DNA of 59,276 bases from Nonomuraea deserti (GTDB taxonomy: Bacteria > Actinomycetota > Actinomycetes > Streptosporangiales > Streptosporangiaceae). This document shows positions 33,761-42,662 of the stretch, in pieces. Position 1 is the stretch's first letter; each line of letters starts with the position of its first letter. The notes beneath the pieces were generated by a model. That model did no database searches. It was not told the origin of the DNA and worked only from the letters and a program-made list of their open reading frames with translations. The position numbers and the translations under genes were made by a program. Location of the stretch: positions 1 to 59,276 of the forward strand of contig NZ_SMKO01000035.1 of the NCBI RefSeq assembly GCF_004348685.1. Reading direction: 5' to 3'.

Positions 33761-34651
33761 TCAGGAGCTGGGGCAGGTGTCGCGGTACTCCTCGATGGCC
33801 GACCCGCTGGGCGGCGGGCACAGGAACTGCTCGTAGCGGGTGTCGTCGTCGACGAACCGCTTGAGCCAGGCCACCATCGACTTGGCCATCGTGGTGTTGG
33901 GGGTCTGCGGGAAGAAGTGGCTCGCGCCGTTGAGTTCGAGGTACGCCTTCTCCGACGACGACGGGATGCTCTCGTAGAACCGCTCGGAGTGGCTGGAGAC
34001 CGGGGCGATGCTGTCGCTCTCACCGCCGATGATCATGGTCGGGACGCGAACGCCCGACCAGCTCTTCGTCAGGTTCCACGGCGCGATCGGCACGGCCGCC
34101 TGGAGCGAGGACCGGTCGTCGGCGGCTTCGAGCGAGCCTCCGCCGCCCATCGAGTGGCCGGCCACGGCCAGCCTGGACGGGTCGATGCGGCTGCGGACCG
34201 TCGACGGGCTGTCCTCCACCAGGTAGTCGAGGGCCGCGAGGAGCTGGCGGCCCCGGCTGTCGGGCTGGTCGTAGATCGTGTTGGTCTCGATGCCGATCAC
34301 CACGAAGCCGTGCGAGGCGATCCTCGGGCCGAGCCAGGCGAGGCTGGACCACCTGGCGGTGTAGCCGGGCGAGATGGCGATCGCCCCGAACGTGCCCTGG
34401 CTGGTGTCGTCCGGGTAGTAGATCTCTCCGCCGCCGAAGCCGCCGACCAGCGAGGAGACGCTCCGCTGGGACGTCGAGAACGGCCCGCGGCTCGCCTCGA
34501 GTAAGGCGTCCGTGGGGTCCGGGCCGCGCTCGTACGGGCCGGCCGCCGCCTGGGCGGCGGGAGCGGCGGCGAGGCCGCCGCCGAGGAGTGCGAGGGTGAG
34601 GGCGAGCTTGGTCAACGTTCGCGCGCCGCGGTGGGGGGTGGTGAGCTGCAC
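33761..34651 (-). CDS. Secreted cutinase/polyester hydrolase, Thermobifida TfCut2/PET-hydrolase type
   Basis: 296 aa, GTG start with GGGAG upstream. Sec signal peptide ([20 protein letters not shown]) ends near residue 37; the mature start [11 protein letters not shown] is that of actinobacterial cutinases. Alpha/beta hydrolase with nucleophile Ser167 in GHSMGG, Asp213 in GESDSIAP, His245 in GASHFF; oxyanion residues Tyr97 (SPGYT) and Met168; substrate-stacking Trp192 (APWNL). Cys278 and Cys293 form the C-terminal disulfide. His166 and Phe246 follow TfCut2 rather than the Trp and Ser of Ideonella PETase, while ESDSIAPV is closer to PETase. It should hydrolyse cutin-like and perhaps aromatic polyesters. 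Confidence 0.93.
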   Translation of the reverse strand: MQLTTPHRGARTLTKLALTLALLGGGLAAAPAAQAAAGPYERGPDPTDALLEASRGPFSTSQRSVSSLVGGFGGGEIYYPDDTSQGTFGAIAISPGYTARWSSLAWLGPRIASHGFVVIGIETNTIYDQPDSRGRQLLAALDYLVEDSPSTVRSRIDPSRLAVAGHSMGGGGSLEAADDRSSLQAAVPIAPWNLTKSWSGVRVPTMIIGGESDSIAPVSSHSERFYESIPSSSEKAYLELNGASHFFPQTPNTTMAKSMVAWLKRFVDDDTRYEQFLCPPPSGSAIEEYRDTCPSS

Positions 34652-34749
34652 GTCGTCTTACTCCCTGCTCGAAGTGGGGGTGACTGCTGTCTGTCGCCAT
34701 TGTTCGGATGCGCAGTCAGCCGTGCATCGGTGAAATCACCGGTCTCCGA

Positions 34750-37524
34750 TCAGGACATGAGGCGTACCAGTTCGACGCGGGAGCGGACGCCGAGCCGGTC
34801 GAAGATGTTCCTGAGGTGGTGCTCGACGGTGCGCCTGCTCAGGAAGAGCCGCTCGGCCACCTCCTTGTTGGTGGCGCCCTCGGCGACCATGCGCGCGATC
34901 CGCAACTGCTGCGCCGTGAGCTGCCGCGTGGTGGCCGGCCGGGTGAGGCGTACCGGGTCGCCGGACGCGCGCAGCTCGGTCCTGGCCTGTTCGGTCCACA
35001 GGCGGGCGCCGTGACGTTCGAACGTCTCCAGCGCCGCGTGCAGGTGGTTCCTGGCGGCGCCGGGGCGGCGGTCGCGGCGCAGCGCGCTGCCGTACAGCAG
35101 CCGGGTGCGTGCCGACTCGAACTCGCACACCCCTTGCCCGTGCAGGTCGAGCGCCTCGCGGAACAGCTCGTCCGCCTCGCCGGGCGCGGCGAGCAGCGCG
35201 CGGCAGCGGGCCACGAGCGCGCGCAGGTCGGGGCTGCGGGTGCTGCCGACCCAGCGTTCGAGCACGCGCAGCGCGGCGGCGGCCCGTTCGCGGTCGCCGG
35301 TACGCGCGGACGCCTCGATGAAGTGCGGCGTGGCCATGACGCGGATCACCACGTGGTTGTTGCGCCGCTCGGCGCGCAGCCGGGCGGCGGCGTCGGCGGG
35401 GCGGCCGGCGGCCAGGTCGAGGCAGGCCAGCGCCCAGGTGCCGATGGCGCCCGCGATGCCCAGCTCGTGGGCGTCGGCCATCTCGATCGCGGCGTCGGCG
35501 CGCACCCGGCAGGTCTCCCCGTCGCCTTCGACGGCCGCCGTCATCGCCAGCCAGGCCAGGTGCTGGGCCGCCGTGTTGAGCTGGCCGGTGTCCTGGGCGA
35601 GGCGGAGCCCTTCGGCCGCGGTCGCCGCGACGGAGGCGTACCTGCCCATCCAGATCTCGGGGTAGATCATGTACTCGAGCAGCTGCGGCACGGCGGAGGC
35701 GGCGCCGCGCACCCGGGCGGCCTCGACGGCGCGGGCCGACAGGCGGTGGGCGGTGGCGTCCTCGCCGAGCAGCAGGCTGGCCACGCACGCCCACACGAGC
35801 ACCGCGGGGTCGCGGACGGAACCGGCCAGGTCGACCACGCGCCGCAGCGGCCCGGCGGCCTCCTGGTGCGAGCCGCTGAACGTGGAGGCCATGCCCGCCA
35901 GATACTCGAACATGAGCTGGGCCGGGGCGGCCTCGTCCGGGCGGCGCAGCGCGGCGGCCTGGCGGGCGATCGCGATGAACGCCCGGTTGTCGCCCGCCCG
36001 GTAGCTGGCGTCGGCGGCTCTGACGAGCGCGCGCACCCCCAGCGTGCGGTGGCTGGTCAGCAGGCGGGCCGCCGCGGCCAGCAGCTCCTCGCGGGCGCTG
36101 CCGGTCTCGCCGCGCAGCAGTTCGAGGCTGCCGTGCAGCAGTTGTACGCGGCCACGCACCTCGTCGGGGGCGGTGAGCGAGCGGAGCCTGGCCAGCAGCG
36201 CGCGGGCGACCTGGGGCCGTCCCGCGATCCACGCGTGCCTGGCGGCGGCGGCGAGCCGCTCGGCCTTGGCCGGACCGTGCTCGGTGAGCTCGGCGGCGCG
36301 TTCGAGCGCGAGGTACGGTTCCGGCCCGCCGGGACGGCCGTCACCGGGCGGCCGGGCCTCCAGCGCCGCCGCGGCCAGCTCGCCGGCCAGCTGCTCCGCG
36401 TGCCGTCCCGCCGGGTCGTCGAGCGCGCAGGCCCGGTGCCAGGCCCGCCGCAGCCGGCGCGCGGGGGTTTCCGTGTGCCGGTCCGTGTGCCGGTCCTCCA
36501 GGAGCGCCGCCAGGACGCGGTGGGCCTGGCGGCGGCGGGAGAGAGGGGCGTCGTGGTACGCGACCCCGCGCACGGCCGGATCGTGGAAGTCGTAGCGGTC
36601 TCCGGCGGTGTGCAGGATGCCCGCGCTTTCGGCCGGTTCGAGCGCGGTGAGCGCGCAGGCGGGGCGGGCGGCGCGGATCAGGGTCGCCACGTCCAGGCCG
36701 GGATCGGCGGCGATCAGCAGCAGGAGCCGCCGGGTGTCCTCGGGCAGGGCGGCGAGGCGGCTCGCGTGCTCCTGCCACAGCCGCCCGCCGCGGTGGAGCG
36801 TGGCAGGCGGGGCGGCCAGGCCCGCGAACTGGTCGGGGGTGAGGCCGCCGATCAGCTCGGCCAGCGCAAGGGGGTTGCCGCGGGCGATCTGGTCGAGCGC
36901 CGCCAGCAGGTCGCCGGCGATCCTGCCGGGCGCCAGGTCGTCGGCCAGCTCGCGTACCGCGGCCTCGTCCAGCCCGCCCAGCACCCGGACCGGCACACCG
37001 TCCACCTTTTCCGCTCGTGCGGTGAACAGCAGCGCCACCGCCTCGTGCGACACCCGCCTCGCCACGAAGGCGAGCACCTCCCGGCTGGGCGGGTCCAGCT
37101 GGTGCGCGTCGTCCACGCAGGCCAGGACCGGCTGCTGCGCCGCCACCGCCGACAGCAGGCAGAGGACGGCGGCGGGCAGGGCGAGCCCGGCGGCCCGCGT
37201 ACCGGACTCCATGGCCTCCGTCAGGGCTCGCGCCGGCGCCGCCGGCAGCGCCGCGGCGTGCGCGGCGACCGGGCGCAACAAACCGTGCAGCCCCGCGTAC
37301 GGGAGGCGCGACTCCGACTCGACGCCCGAGACCCGCAGCACGCGGAAGTCCCGGGCGGCATGCGCGGCGGCGAGGTCGAGCAGCGCCGTCTTCCCCGTCC
37401 CCGGCGCGCCCGCCAGCAGTAACGCCCCGCCGGAACCCGAGCGGGCGCCGTCCAGTAACCGGAGCAGGACGCGCTCCTCCTCGCCGCGGCCGCGCAGCAC
37501 GGGAGCGGGTGCGATATTGGACAT
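34750..37524 (-). CDS. LAL-type LuxR family transcriptional regulator
   Basis: 924 aa. N-terminal AAA/STAND ATPase with Walker A GAPGTGKT at 39-46 and Walker B VLACVDDAHQLD; long helical TPR-like middle; C-terminal LuxR HTH (LTAQQLRIARMVAEGATNKE, LSRRTVEHHLRNIFDRLGV). Large ATP-binding regulators of this type (MalT/LAL) activate catabolic or antibiotic genes. It follows the cutinase on the same strand, 98 bp beyond, and shares no operon with it; any link is only positional. Confidence 0.92.
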   Translation of the reverse strand: MSNIAPAPVLRGRGEEERVLLRLLDGARSGSGGALLLAGAPGTGKTALLDLAAAHAARDFRVLRVSGVESESRLPYAGLHGLLRPVAAHAAALPAAPARALTEAMESGTRAAGLALPAAVLCLLSAVAAQQPVLACVDDAHQLDPPSREVLAFVARRVSHEAVALLFTARAEKVDGVPVRVLGGLDEAAVRELADDLAPGRIAGDLLAALDQIARGNPLALAELIGGLTPDQFAGLAAPPATLHRGGRLWQEHASRLAALPEDTRRLLLLIAADPGLDVATLIRAARPACALTALEPAESAGILHTAGDRYDFHDPAVRGVAYHDAPLSRRRQAHRVLAALLEDRHTDRHTETPARRLRRAWHRACALDDPAGRHAEQLAGELAAAALEARPPGDGRPGGPEPYLALERAAELTEHGPAKAERLAAAARHAWIAGRPQVARALLARLRSLTAPDEVRGRVQLLHGSLELLRGETGSAREELLAAAARLLTSHRTLGVRALVRAADASYRAGDNRAFIAIARQAAALRRPDEAAPAQLMFEYLAGMASTFSGSHQEAAGPLRRVVDLAGSVRDPAVLVWACVASLLLGEDATAHRLSARAVEAARVRGAASAVPQLLEYMIYPEIWMGRYASVAATAAEGLRLAQDTGQLNTAAQHLAWLAMTAAVEGDGETCRVRADAAIEMADAHELGIAGAIGTWALACLDLAAGRPADAAARLRAERRNNHVVIRVMATPHFIEASARTGDRERAAAALRVLERWVGSTRSPDLRALVARCRALLAAPGEADELFREALDLHGQGVCEFESARTRLLYGSALRRDRRPGAARNHLHAALETFERHGARLWTEQARTELRASGDPVRLTRPATTRQLTAQQLRIARMVAEGATNKEVAERLFLSRRTVEHHLRNIFDRLGVRSRVELVRLMS

Positions 37525-37563
37525 GCCGTCCAGTGTCGCCCGGGGACGGCATGAGAGAAAGTC

Positions 37564-38004
37564 TCAGGTGACGGTGGGCACCGGGTCCTGGCCGAAGACC
37601 CAGGGCGCGAAGACGATCATCCACCCGTCAGGGTCGGCGAACGCGACGGCGCCCCGTTCGGCCCAGTAGGGGTTGTCCAGCGGGGCGGGACGGTGCCCCA
37701 GGCCGGCCAGCCGCTCGACGACGGTCGCCACCGCCTCGGGGCCGGACAGGTAGAGCACGAGCTGGTTCTCCGTGGACGGGGCGGGGATCTCGGGGCTCTC
37801 GCCGTGCTGCGTGAGCTCGAGGTGGACCGGCGTCCCCGGCAGGCCGAAGACGGCTCCGTCGTAACCGGTGTGCCCGCGCCACGAGGCGATCATCGGGAGT
37901 GCCAGCACGTCCCGGTAGAAGACCAGGCAGTCGTCGAAGCGGGCGGTCGGCCGGGCGAAGCGGATCGCCCCCACCGGCAGGAACTCCGGCCAATGCTGCG
38001 CCAT
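37564..38004 (-). CDS. VOC (glyoxalase/bleomycin resistance) family protein
   Basis: 146 aa from ATG 38004 (GGGAAAGG upstream); the frame is open 13 codons further, without support. Two beta-alpha-beta-beta-beta units: ARFDDCLVFYRDVLALPMI at the start, VHLELTQHGE carrying a potential metal Glu, and FADPDGWMIVFAPW at the C-terminus. It may act as a dioxygenase/lyase-like enzyme or bind a small drug; nothing specifies which. It lies 64 bp downstream of the Liv permease gene and could be transcribed with it. Confidence 0.87.
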   Translation of the reverse strand: MAQHWPEFLPVGAIRFARPTARFDDCLVFYRDVLALPMIASWRGHTGYDGAVFGLPGTPVHLELTQHGESPEIPAPSTENQLVLYLSGPEAVATVVERLAGLGHRPAPLDNPYWAERGAVAFADPDGWMIVFAPWVFGQDPVPTVT

Positions 38005-38068
38005 GCCACACACCTTTCCCCGATATGTCGCGGCACGGGCCACCTTATCGAGGGCCGGGTCTGTGGCG

Positions 38069-39046
38069 TCAGCGGGTCTCCACGGGAGTGCTCCGCCGCT
38101 TCCTGGACAGCCGGTCGGTGACGGCGGGCAGGAGGCCCTGGGGCAGGAAGAGCACGACCACGATGAGGACGAGGGCGTAGACGGCGTACGAGAGCACGCT
38201 CGGCGCGTACGTCGGCATGCCGGGCAGCGCGCTCAGGGTGTTCAGCGCCTGAAGAAGCAGCGTGATCGCGCTCGCCCCGACGACGGCGCCCCAGATCGTG
38301 CCGAGCCCGCCGACGACGGCCATGACGATGTACTGGATGGAGATGAGCACGGGGAACGAACCCGGCGCCACGTAGCCGGTGTAGAAGCAGTAGATGCCGC
38401 CCGCCAGCCCGGCGAAGGCCGCCGACAGCGCGAACACGACCAGCTTGTAGCGCCCGACCGGGATCCCCGAGGAGGCGGCCGCGGTCTCGCTGGTGGCCAG
38501 GGCGCGCAGGGCGCGGCCCGGCCGTGAAGTGATGACGTTGCGCGTCACCAGCATCACCAGGGCCAGCCCTGCCCAGGTCAGGTACGCGTACGTGGCCGCT
38601 CCCGCCGCCTCGAACGACCCGATGGAGAACTGCGGGATGGCCTGCAACCCGATGTCGCCGCCGGTGAACTCGAGCTGGCCGGCCAGCGAGAGCAGGATGA
38701 GCTGCATGGCCAGCGTCGCGAAGGCCAGGTGGTGCCCGCGCAGCCGCAGCAGCGGCGTGCCGATCACGAGCGCCGACAGGGCGGCGACCACGGGCGCGGC
38801 GACGAGCCCGGCGAGGGGCGGCACGCCGTTCAGCGCGAGCAGCGCGGCGGTGTAGGCGCCGATGGCGTAGAAGGCGCCCTGGCCGAGCGAGACCTGCCCG
38901 GCGTACCCCATGAGCAGCGACACCCCGACCGTGACCATGGCGGCCAGGCCGAGCAGGATGTACACGGCCAGCGCGCTGTCGTCGAGCACCGCCGGGAGGG
39001 CGAGCGTGACGGCGGCGATCAGCAGCCCGGCCACCAGCCTGATCAT
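38069..39046 (-). CDS. Branched-chain amino acid-type ABC transporter permease (LivM-like)
   Basis: 325 aa from the ATG overlapping the LivH-like stop by 4 bp. About nine hydrophobic segments, with GYAGQVSLGQGAFYAIGAYT and the coupling-helix region SETAAASSGIPVGRYKLVVFALSAAFAGLAGG (given here as the family's EAA-like loop). The short basic tail ends RKRRSTPVETR. Last gene of the five-gene Liv-type operon running from 42540 leftwards. The substrate of such importers ranges from branched-chain amino acids to aromatic and dicarboxylic acids. Confidence 0.93.
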   Translation of the reverse strand: MIRLVAGLLIAAVTLALPAVLDDSALAVYILLGLAAMVTVGVSLLMGYAGQVSLGQGAFYAIGAYTAALLALNGVPPLAGLVAAPVVAALSALVIGTPLLRLRGHHLAFATLAMQLILLSLAGQLEFTGGDIGLQAIPQFSIGSFEAAGAATYAYLTWAGLALVMLVTRNVITSRPGRALRALATSETAAASSGIPVGRYKLVVFALSAAFAGLAGGIYCFYTGYVAPGSFPVLISIQYIVMAVVGGLGTIWGAVVGASAITLLLQALNTLSALPGMPTYAPSVLSYAVYALVLIVVVLFLPQGLLPAVTDRLSRKRRSTPVETR

Positions 39047-39903
39047 GTGGACTCCAGGGAAATGGCCGAGCGGCGGCTCGCTTGGACGATCATGACGACG
39101 AGCATGAGCCCCAGCGCCACCTCCAGCTGGTGGGAGCCGTAGCCGTAGCCGGCGGCCATGGTCTCGGCCACGCCGAGCAGCAGCGCGCCGATGAGCGTGA
39201 TGACGGGCCGGGTGAGCGCGCCGAAGACGGCGGCGGCGAAGCCGTTCACGATGAGCGTGACGTCGGTGTCGAACGAGATGGGCCGCAGCGGCGTCACCAG
39301 CACCCCGGCGATGCCGCCGAGCAGCCCGCCGAGCGCGAACGCCAGCAGCCCCATCTTCCTGACGTCGATGCCGACCACGCGCGCCGCGTAGGGGTTGGAG
39401 GCGCAGGCCGTCAGCGCCTTGCCCAGGTAGGTGCGGCCGAAGAAGAGCGCGAGCAGCACGAACGTGGCCGCCGTCACGCCGATGACGAGCAGGTGCTGGG
39501 TCTGGATGCGCGCGCCGGCCACCGTCACCGAGCCGGCCAGGCCGGGCGCCGAGCGCGGCTGGTCGCCCCACAGGACGATCTCGACGGCGTACGCGAGCAC
39601 GCCCGCGCCCAGCGTGACGATCAGCGCCGACAGCGGCGTGGTGCCGCGCCTGCCGATGGCGGCCAGGCCGGTCAGCAGGCCCGCGACCGCCGCGGCCAGC
39701 ACGGCGGCCAGCTCGCTCAGCCCGTGCGGGAACCCGAGCCCGAGCAGCGAGGACGTGCACAGCCCCGCGACGACGGCGAACGTGCCCTGAGCGAAGTTGA
39801 CCACGCCGGTGACCCGGTGGATGGCGACCAGGCCGCTGGCGATGAGCGCGATCGCGCACCCGACCGCCAGGCCGTTCAGGAGATAGGTGAGGAAGGCGCT
39901 CAT
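39043..39903 (-). CDS. Branched-chain amino acid-type ABC transporter permease (LivH-like)
   Basis: 286 aa. Typical LivH start YLLNGLAVGCAIALIASGLVAIHRVTGVVNFAQG, about eight membrane segments, and the cytoplasmic ATPase-contact loop ACASNPYAARVVGIDVRKM. It pairs with the LivM-like permease to form the membrane channel. It is 25 bp after the LivF-like ATPase gene and overlaps the next permease by 4 bp. Confidence 0.93.
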   Translation of the reverse strand: MSAFLTYLLNGLAVGCAIALIASGLVAIHRVTGVVNFAQGTFAVVAGLCTSSLLGLGFPHGLSELAAVLAAAVAGLLTGLAAIGRRGTTPLSALIVTLGAGVLAYAVEIVLWGDQPRSAPGLAGSVTVAGARIQTQHLLVIGVTAATFVLLALFFGRTYLGKALTACASNPYAARVVGIDVRKMGLLAFALGGLLGGIAGVLVTPLRPISFDTDVTLIVNGFAAAVFGALTRPVITLIGALLLGVAETMAAGYGYGSHQLEVALGLMLVVMIVQASRRSAISLEST

Positions 39904-39928
39904 ACGGCCGCCCCTCCCCGGTGCGCCC

Positions 39929-40588
39929 TCATGTGATCGCCCCTCCCAGGTACGCGCTGGCCACGCGCGGGTCGTCGGCCAGCACCGCGCACTCGCCCTC
40001 GGTCACCAGCCGCCCGGACTCCAGCACGTACGCCCGCCGGCACAGCTCGAACGCCAGCCGCGCGTTCTGCTCGATGAGCAGCACGGTTAGCCCCTGCTCG
40101 GCGTTGAGCGCGGCGAGGTGGGCGGCCAGGTCGGCGGTCACGGTGGGCGCGAGGCCCAGGGAGAGCTCGTCCACCACGAGCACGTCGGGCCGCGACATCA
40201 TGGCCCGCCCGAACGCCACCATCTGCTGCTCGCCGCCGGACAGCACGCCGGCCCGCCGGCCGGCGAGCTCGGCGAGCCGGGGCAGCAGGTCGTAGACGAG
40301 GGCCGGGTCGCGCTGCCCCGAGCGCCAGCCGCCGAGCGCGAGGTTGTCGGCCACGGTCAGGTCGGGGAAGAGCTGGCGGCCCTCGGGGATGAGCGCGACC
40401 CGGCCGTCCGCGTGCACGGTGCCGGAGGAGGGTTTGAGCAGGCCGGCGAGGGTGTTGGCGAGCGTCGACTTGCCGGCGCCGTTCGGGCCGAGCAGGGCCA
40501 CCATCTCGCCGCGCCGCACGGTGAGGGTGACGTGTTCGAGCGCGGTCGCGGTGCCGTACGAGACCACCAGGTCCTTGACGTCGATCAT
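39929..40588 (-). CDS. Liv-type ABC transporter ATP-binding protein (LivF-like)
   Basis: 219 aa. Walker A LLGPNGAGKST, signature LSGGEQQMVAFGRAMM, Walker B VLVVDELSLGLAP, and the LivF-specific PEGRQLFPDLTVADNLALGG. Slightly short because the Walker A to Q-loop region is compact. It forms a heterodimer with the LivG-like ATPase; the ATG overlaps that gene's stop (ATGA). Confidence 0.93.
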   Translation of the reverse strand: MIDVKDLVVSYGTATALEHVTLTVRRGEMVALLGPNGAGKSTLANTLAGLLKPSSGTVHADGRVALIPEGRQLFPDLTVADNLALGGWRSGQRDPALVYDLLPRLAELAGRRAGVLSGGEQQMVAFGRAMMSRPDVLVVDELSLGLAPTVTADLAAHLAALNAEQGLTVLLIEQNARLAFELCRRAYVLESGRLVTEGECAVLADDPRVASAYLGGAIT

Positions 40589-41340
40589 GAGGCCTGTCCG
40601 AGATAGGCGGCGAGCACCAGCGGGTCGGCCCGCACCTCGGCGGGGGTGCCGTCGGCGATGACCTGCCCCAGGTCGAGCACCACGACGCGGTCGGCGAGCC
40701 GGGTCACGAACGCCACGTCGTGCTCGATGAGCAGGATCGTCAGGCCGCCCGCCCGCAGCTCCTCGATCAGCTCCGCGAGGCGTTCGCGCTCGTTGCCGCG
40801 CAGGCCTGATGCGGGCTCGTCGAGCAGCAGCAGCCTGGGCCGCGCGCACAGGGCGCGGGCGAGCTGCAGCGCCCGCTGCTGGCCGATGGGCAGCAGGTCG
40901 GCGGGCCGGTCGGCCCATTCGGCCAGGCCCACGCGTTCGAGGGCGCGCGAGGCCTCGGCGGCGATCTCCAGCTCGTCGCGCCGGTGCCGCGGCAGCCGCA
41001 GCGCGGCAGAGACGAACCCCGCCCGGGTGCGCCCGTGCAGCCCCACCATGACGTTCTCCCTGACCGTCATGCCGCGGAAGACCCGGGCCGCCTGGAAGAC
41101 GATGGACATGCCGAGCCTGGCCCGCCGGTGCGCCGCGAGCCGCTCGACGCGGTGCCCGAGGAAGGAGATCCGGCCGTGCTCGGCCGCCAGATGGCCGGTG
41201 ATCAGGTTGAACAGCGTGGACTTGCCGGCCCCGTTCGGGCCGATGACGCCGCAGACTTCGCCGTCCGCGACGCTCAGCGAGACGTCGCGGACGGCGTAGA
41301 CGCCCCCGAAGGATCGGGACACCCCGGTGACCTCCAGCAC
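40585..41340 (-). CDS. Liv-type ABC transporter ATP-binding protein (LivG-like)
   Basis: 251 aa, GTG start 3 bp after the binding-protein gene. Walker A IGPNGAGKST, Q-loop FQAARVFRGMTVRENVMVGLH, Walker B LLLLDEPASGLRGNE, H-loop LLIEHDVAFV. The signature reads LLPIGQQRALQLARAL; this variant form (not LSGGQ) is usual for LivG subunits. Partner of the LivF-like subunit. Confidence 0.93.
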   Translation of the reverse strand: MLEVTGVSRSFGGVYAVRDVSLSVADGEVCGVIGPNGAGKSTLFNLITGHLAAEHGRISFLGHRVERLAAHRRARLGMSIVFQAARVFRGMTVRENVMVGLHGRTRAGFVSAALRLPRHRRDELEIAAEASRALERVGLAEWADRPADLLPIGQQRALQLARALCARPRLLLLDEPASGLRGNERERLAELIEELRAGGLTILLIEHDVAFVTRLADRVVVLDLGQVIADGTPAEVRADPLVLAAYLGQAS

Positions 41341-41343
41341 GCG

Positions 41344-42540
41344 CTACCCCGCCGCGGCGACGGTCTTGGCGAGCTGTTCGCCGGCCCATTCGGTGGGGAC
41401 GAACTCGCCGTTCTTCACCGTGTTGATCGAGATGAACTCGGGGGAGAGCCCGGAATGATCGGTGGGGGAATAGCGGAAACGGCCGTTCGGCGTGATCAGG
41501 TCCATGGTCTCCAAAGCCTGCTGGATCTTGGTCTTGTCGGTGCTGTTCGCCTTCCTGATCGCCTCGAACAGCAGCAGGCTCGCGCTGTACCCGTCCTGCG
41601 CGAACTGCGGCGGCGGGTAACCGTGCTTCTGCTCGTACGGCGTGGCCATCTGCTCGATGACCTGTTTCTGCTTGCCGTCGGGCAGGTGCTCGCCGACCAC
41701 GCCGATGGCGCTCTGCACGATCATGCCCTCGGCGGCGTCGCCCATCGGCTCCAGCCACAGCTTGCTGGCCTGCGACCCGGTGAGGAACAGCGGCGTCTTG
41801 AGCCCGGAGGCCACGTACTGCTTGGCGGCGGTCACGCCGGGCGCGCCCGAGCCCCAGAACACGAGCGCCTCGGCCGGCGAGTCGCGCACGTGCTGGAACA
41901 GCGGGCTGAAGTCGGAGGTCGTGGTCTCGTACGACTCGTCGACGGCGATCCGCACGCCGTACTTGGGGGCGAGCTCGACCATCGACGCGTGCCCCGAGAC
42001 CGAATAGGCGCTCTTGGAGTCCCAGGCGACGGCGACCGTCCTGATGCCCTCGGCCTGGATGTACTGCAGGTAGCGCTCGGCGTACATGCTGGACAGGGCC
42101 GGGGTGACGAAGATGTACGGCTTGATCGGCTCGACCTGCTCCTGCGTGGGCGCCAGCGACAGGTACGGCATCTTGTCGCGCTGCGCGAGCGGCTCGACCG
42201 CGAGCGCCGAGTTGGAGAACACCGGGCCGATCAGGGCGTCGATCTCGCCCTTGATCTGGTTGTAGGCCACGATGCCCTGGTCGGGGGCGGTCTTGTCGTC
42301 GCGGGTGACCAGCTCGACCGTGCGGCCGAGCAGCCCGCCCTGCGCGTTGACCTGCTCGACCGCCAGCTCGACGGCCTTCTTGTCCTCGCTGCCGAGCGGG
42401 GTGTAGTTGCCGGTCAGGGAGACGATGAGGCCCACCTTGATCGGGTCCTGCGCGCCGGACCCGTCACCGCCGCCGCCGCTGCCGCCGCACGCGGCGACGG
42501 CGAGCACGAGAACGGCCAGGGACGGGAGCAACCTGCGCAT
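41344..42540 (-). CDS. Liv-type ABC transporter substrate-binding lipoprotein
   Basis: 398 aa from ATG 42540, chosen for GGAGG 5 nt upstream; a GTG six codons earlier is weaker. Lipobox LAVAAC with Cys18. Periplasmic-binding fold type I: IKVGLIVSLTGNYTPLGSED at the mature N-terminus, DALIGPVFSNSALAVEPLAQ, then VAVAWDSKSAYSVSGHASM and a C-terminal GRFRYSPTDHSGLSPEFISI. First gene of the importer operon, divergent from the PaaX-type regulator. Ligand unknown; the neighbouring acyl-CoA ligase points to an organic or aromatic acid (inference). Confidence 0.92.
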   Translation of the reverse strand: MRRLLPSLAVLVLAVAACGGSGGGGDGSGAQDPIKVGLIVSLTGNYTPLGSEDKKAVELAVEQVNAQGGLLGRTVELVTRDDKTAPDQGIVAYNQIKGEIDALIGPVFSNSALAVEPLAQRDKMPYLSLAPTQEQVEPIKPYIFVTPALSSMYAERYLQYIQAEGIRTVAVAWDSKSAYSVSGHASMVELAPKYGVRIAVDESYETTTSDFSPLFQHVRDSPAEALVFWGSGAPGVTAAKQYVASGLKTPLFLTGSQASKLWLEPMGDAAEGMIVQSAIGVVGEHLPDGKQKQVIEQMATPYEQKHGYPPPQFAQDGYSASLLLFEAIRKANSTDKTKIQQALETMDLITPNGRFRYSPTDHSGLSPEFISINTVKNGEFVPTEWAGEQLAKTVAAAG

Positions 42541-42603
42541 CAGGACCTCCGTGCTCACTGCGTGAGGCGGCTCGGTCGCTAGGGAGCCGTCGCGTGTGGC
42601 CTG

Positions 42604-42621
42604 AATGTAGGCAGGTACATT
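42604..42621. promoter_or_regulatory. Inverted repeat in the importer/PaaX divergent region, candidate operator
   Basis: AATGTA-GGCAGG-TACATT: perfect 6-bp arms with a 6-bp spacer, 41 bp before the PaaX-type start and 63 bp before the importer's start codon, in a locally AT-richer stretch. A likely site for the adjacent PaaX-type repressor acting on both promoters. Confidence 0.45.
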
Positions 42622-42662
42622 ACGGCTGTCAATAGATTGCCGAATATCTGGGGAGGGCTGCC

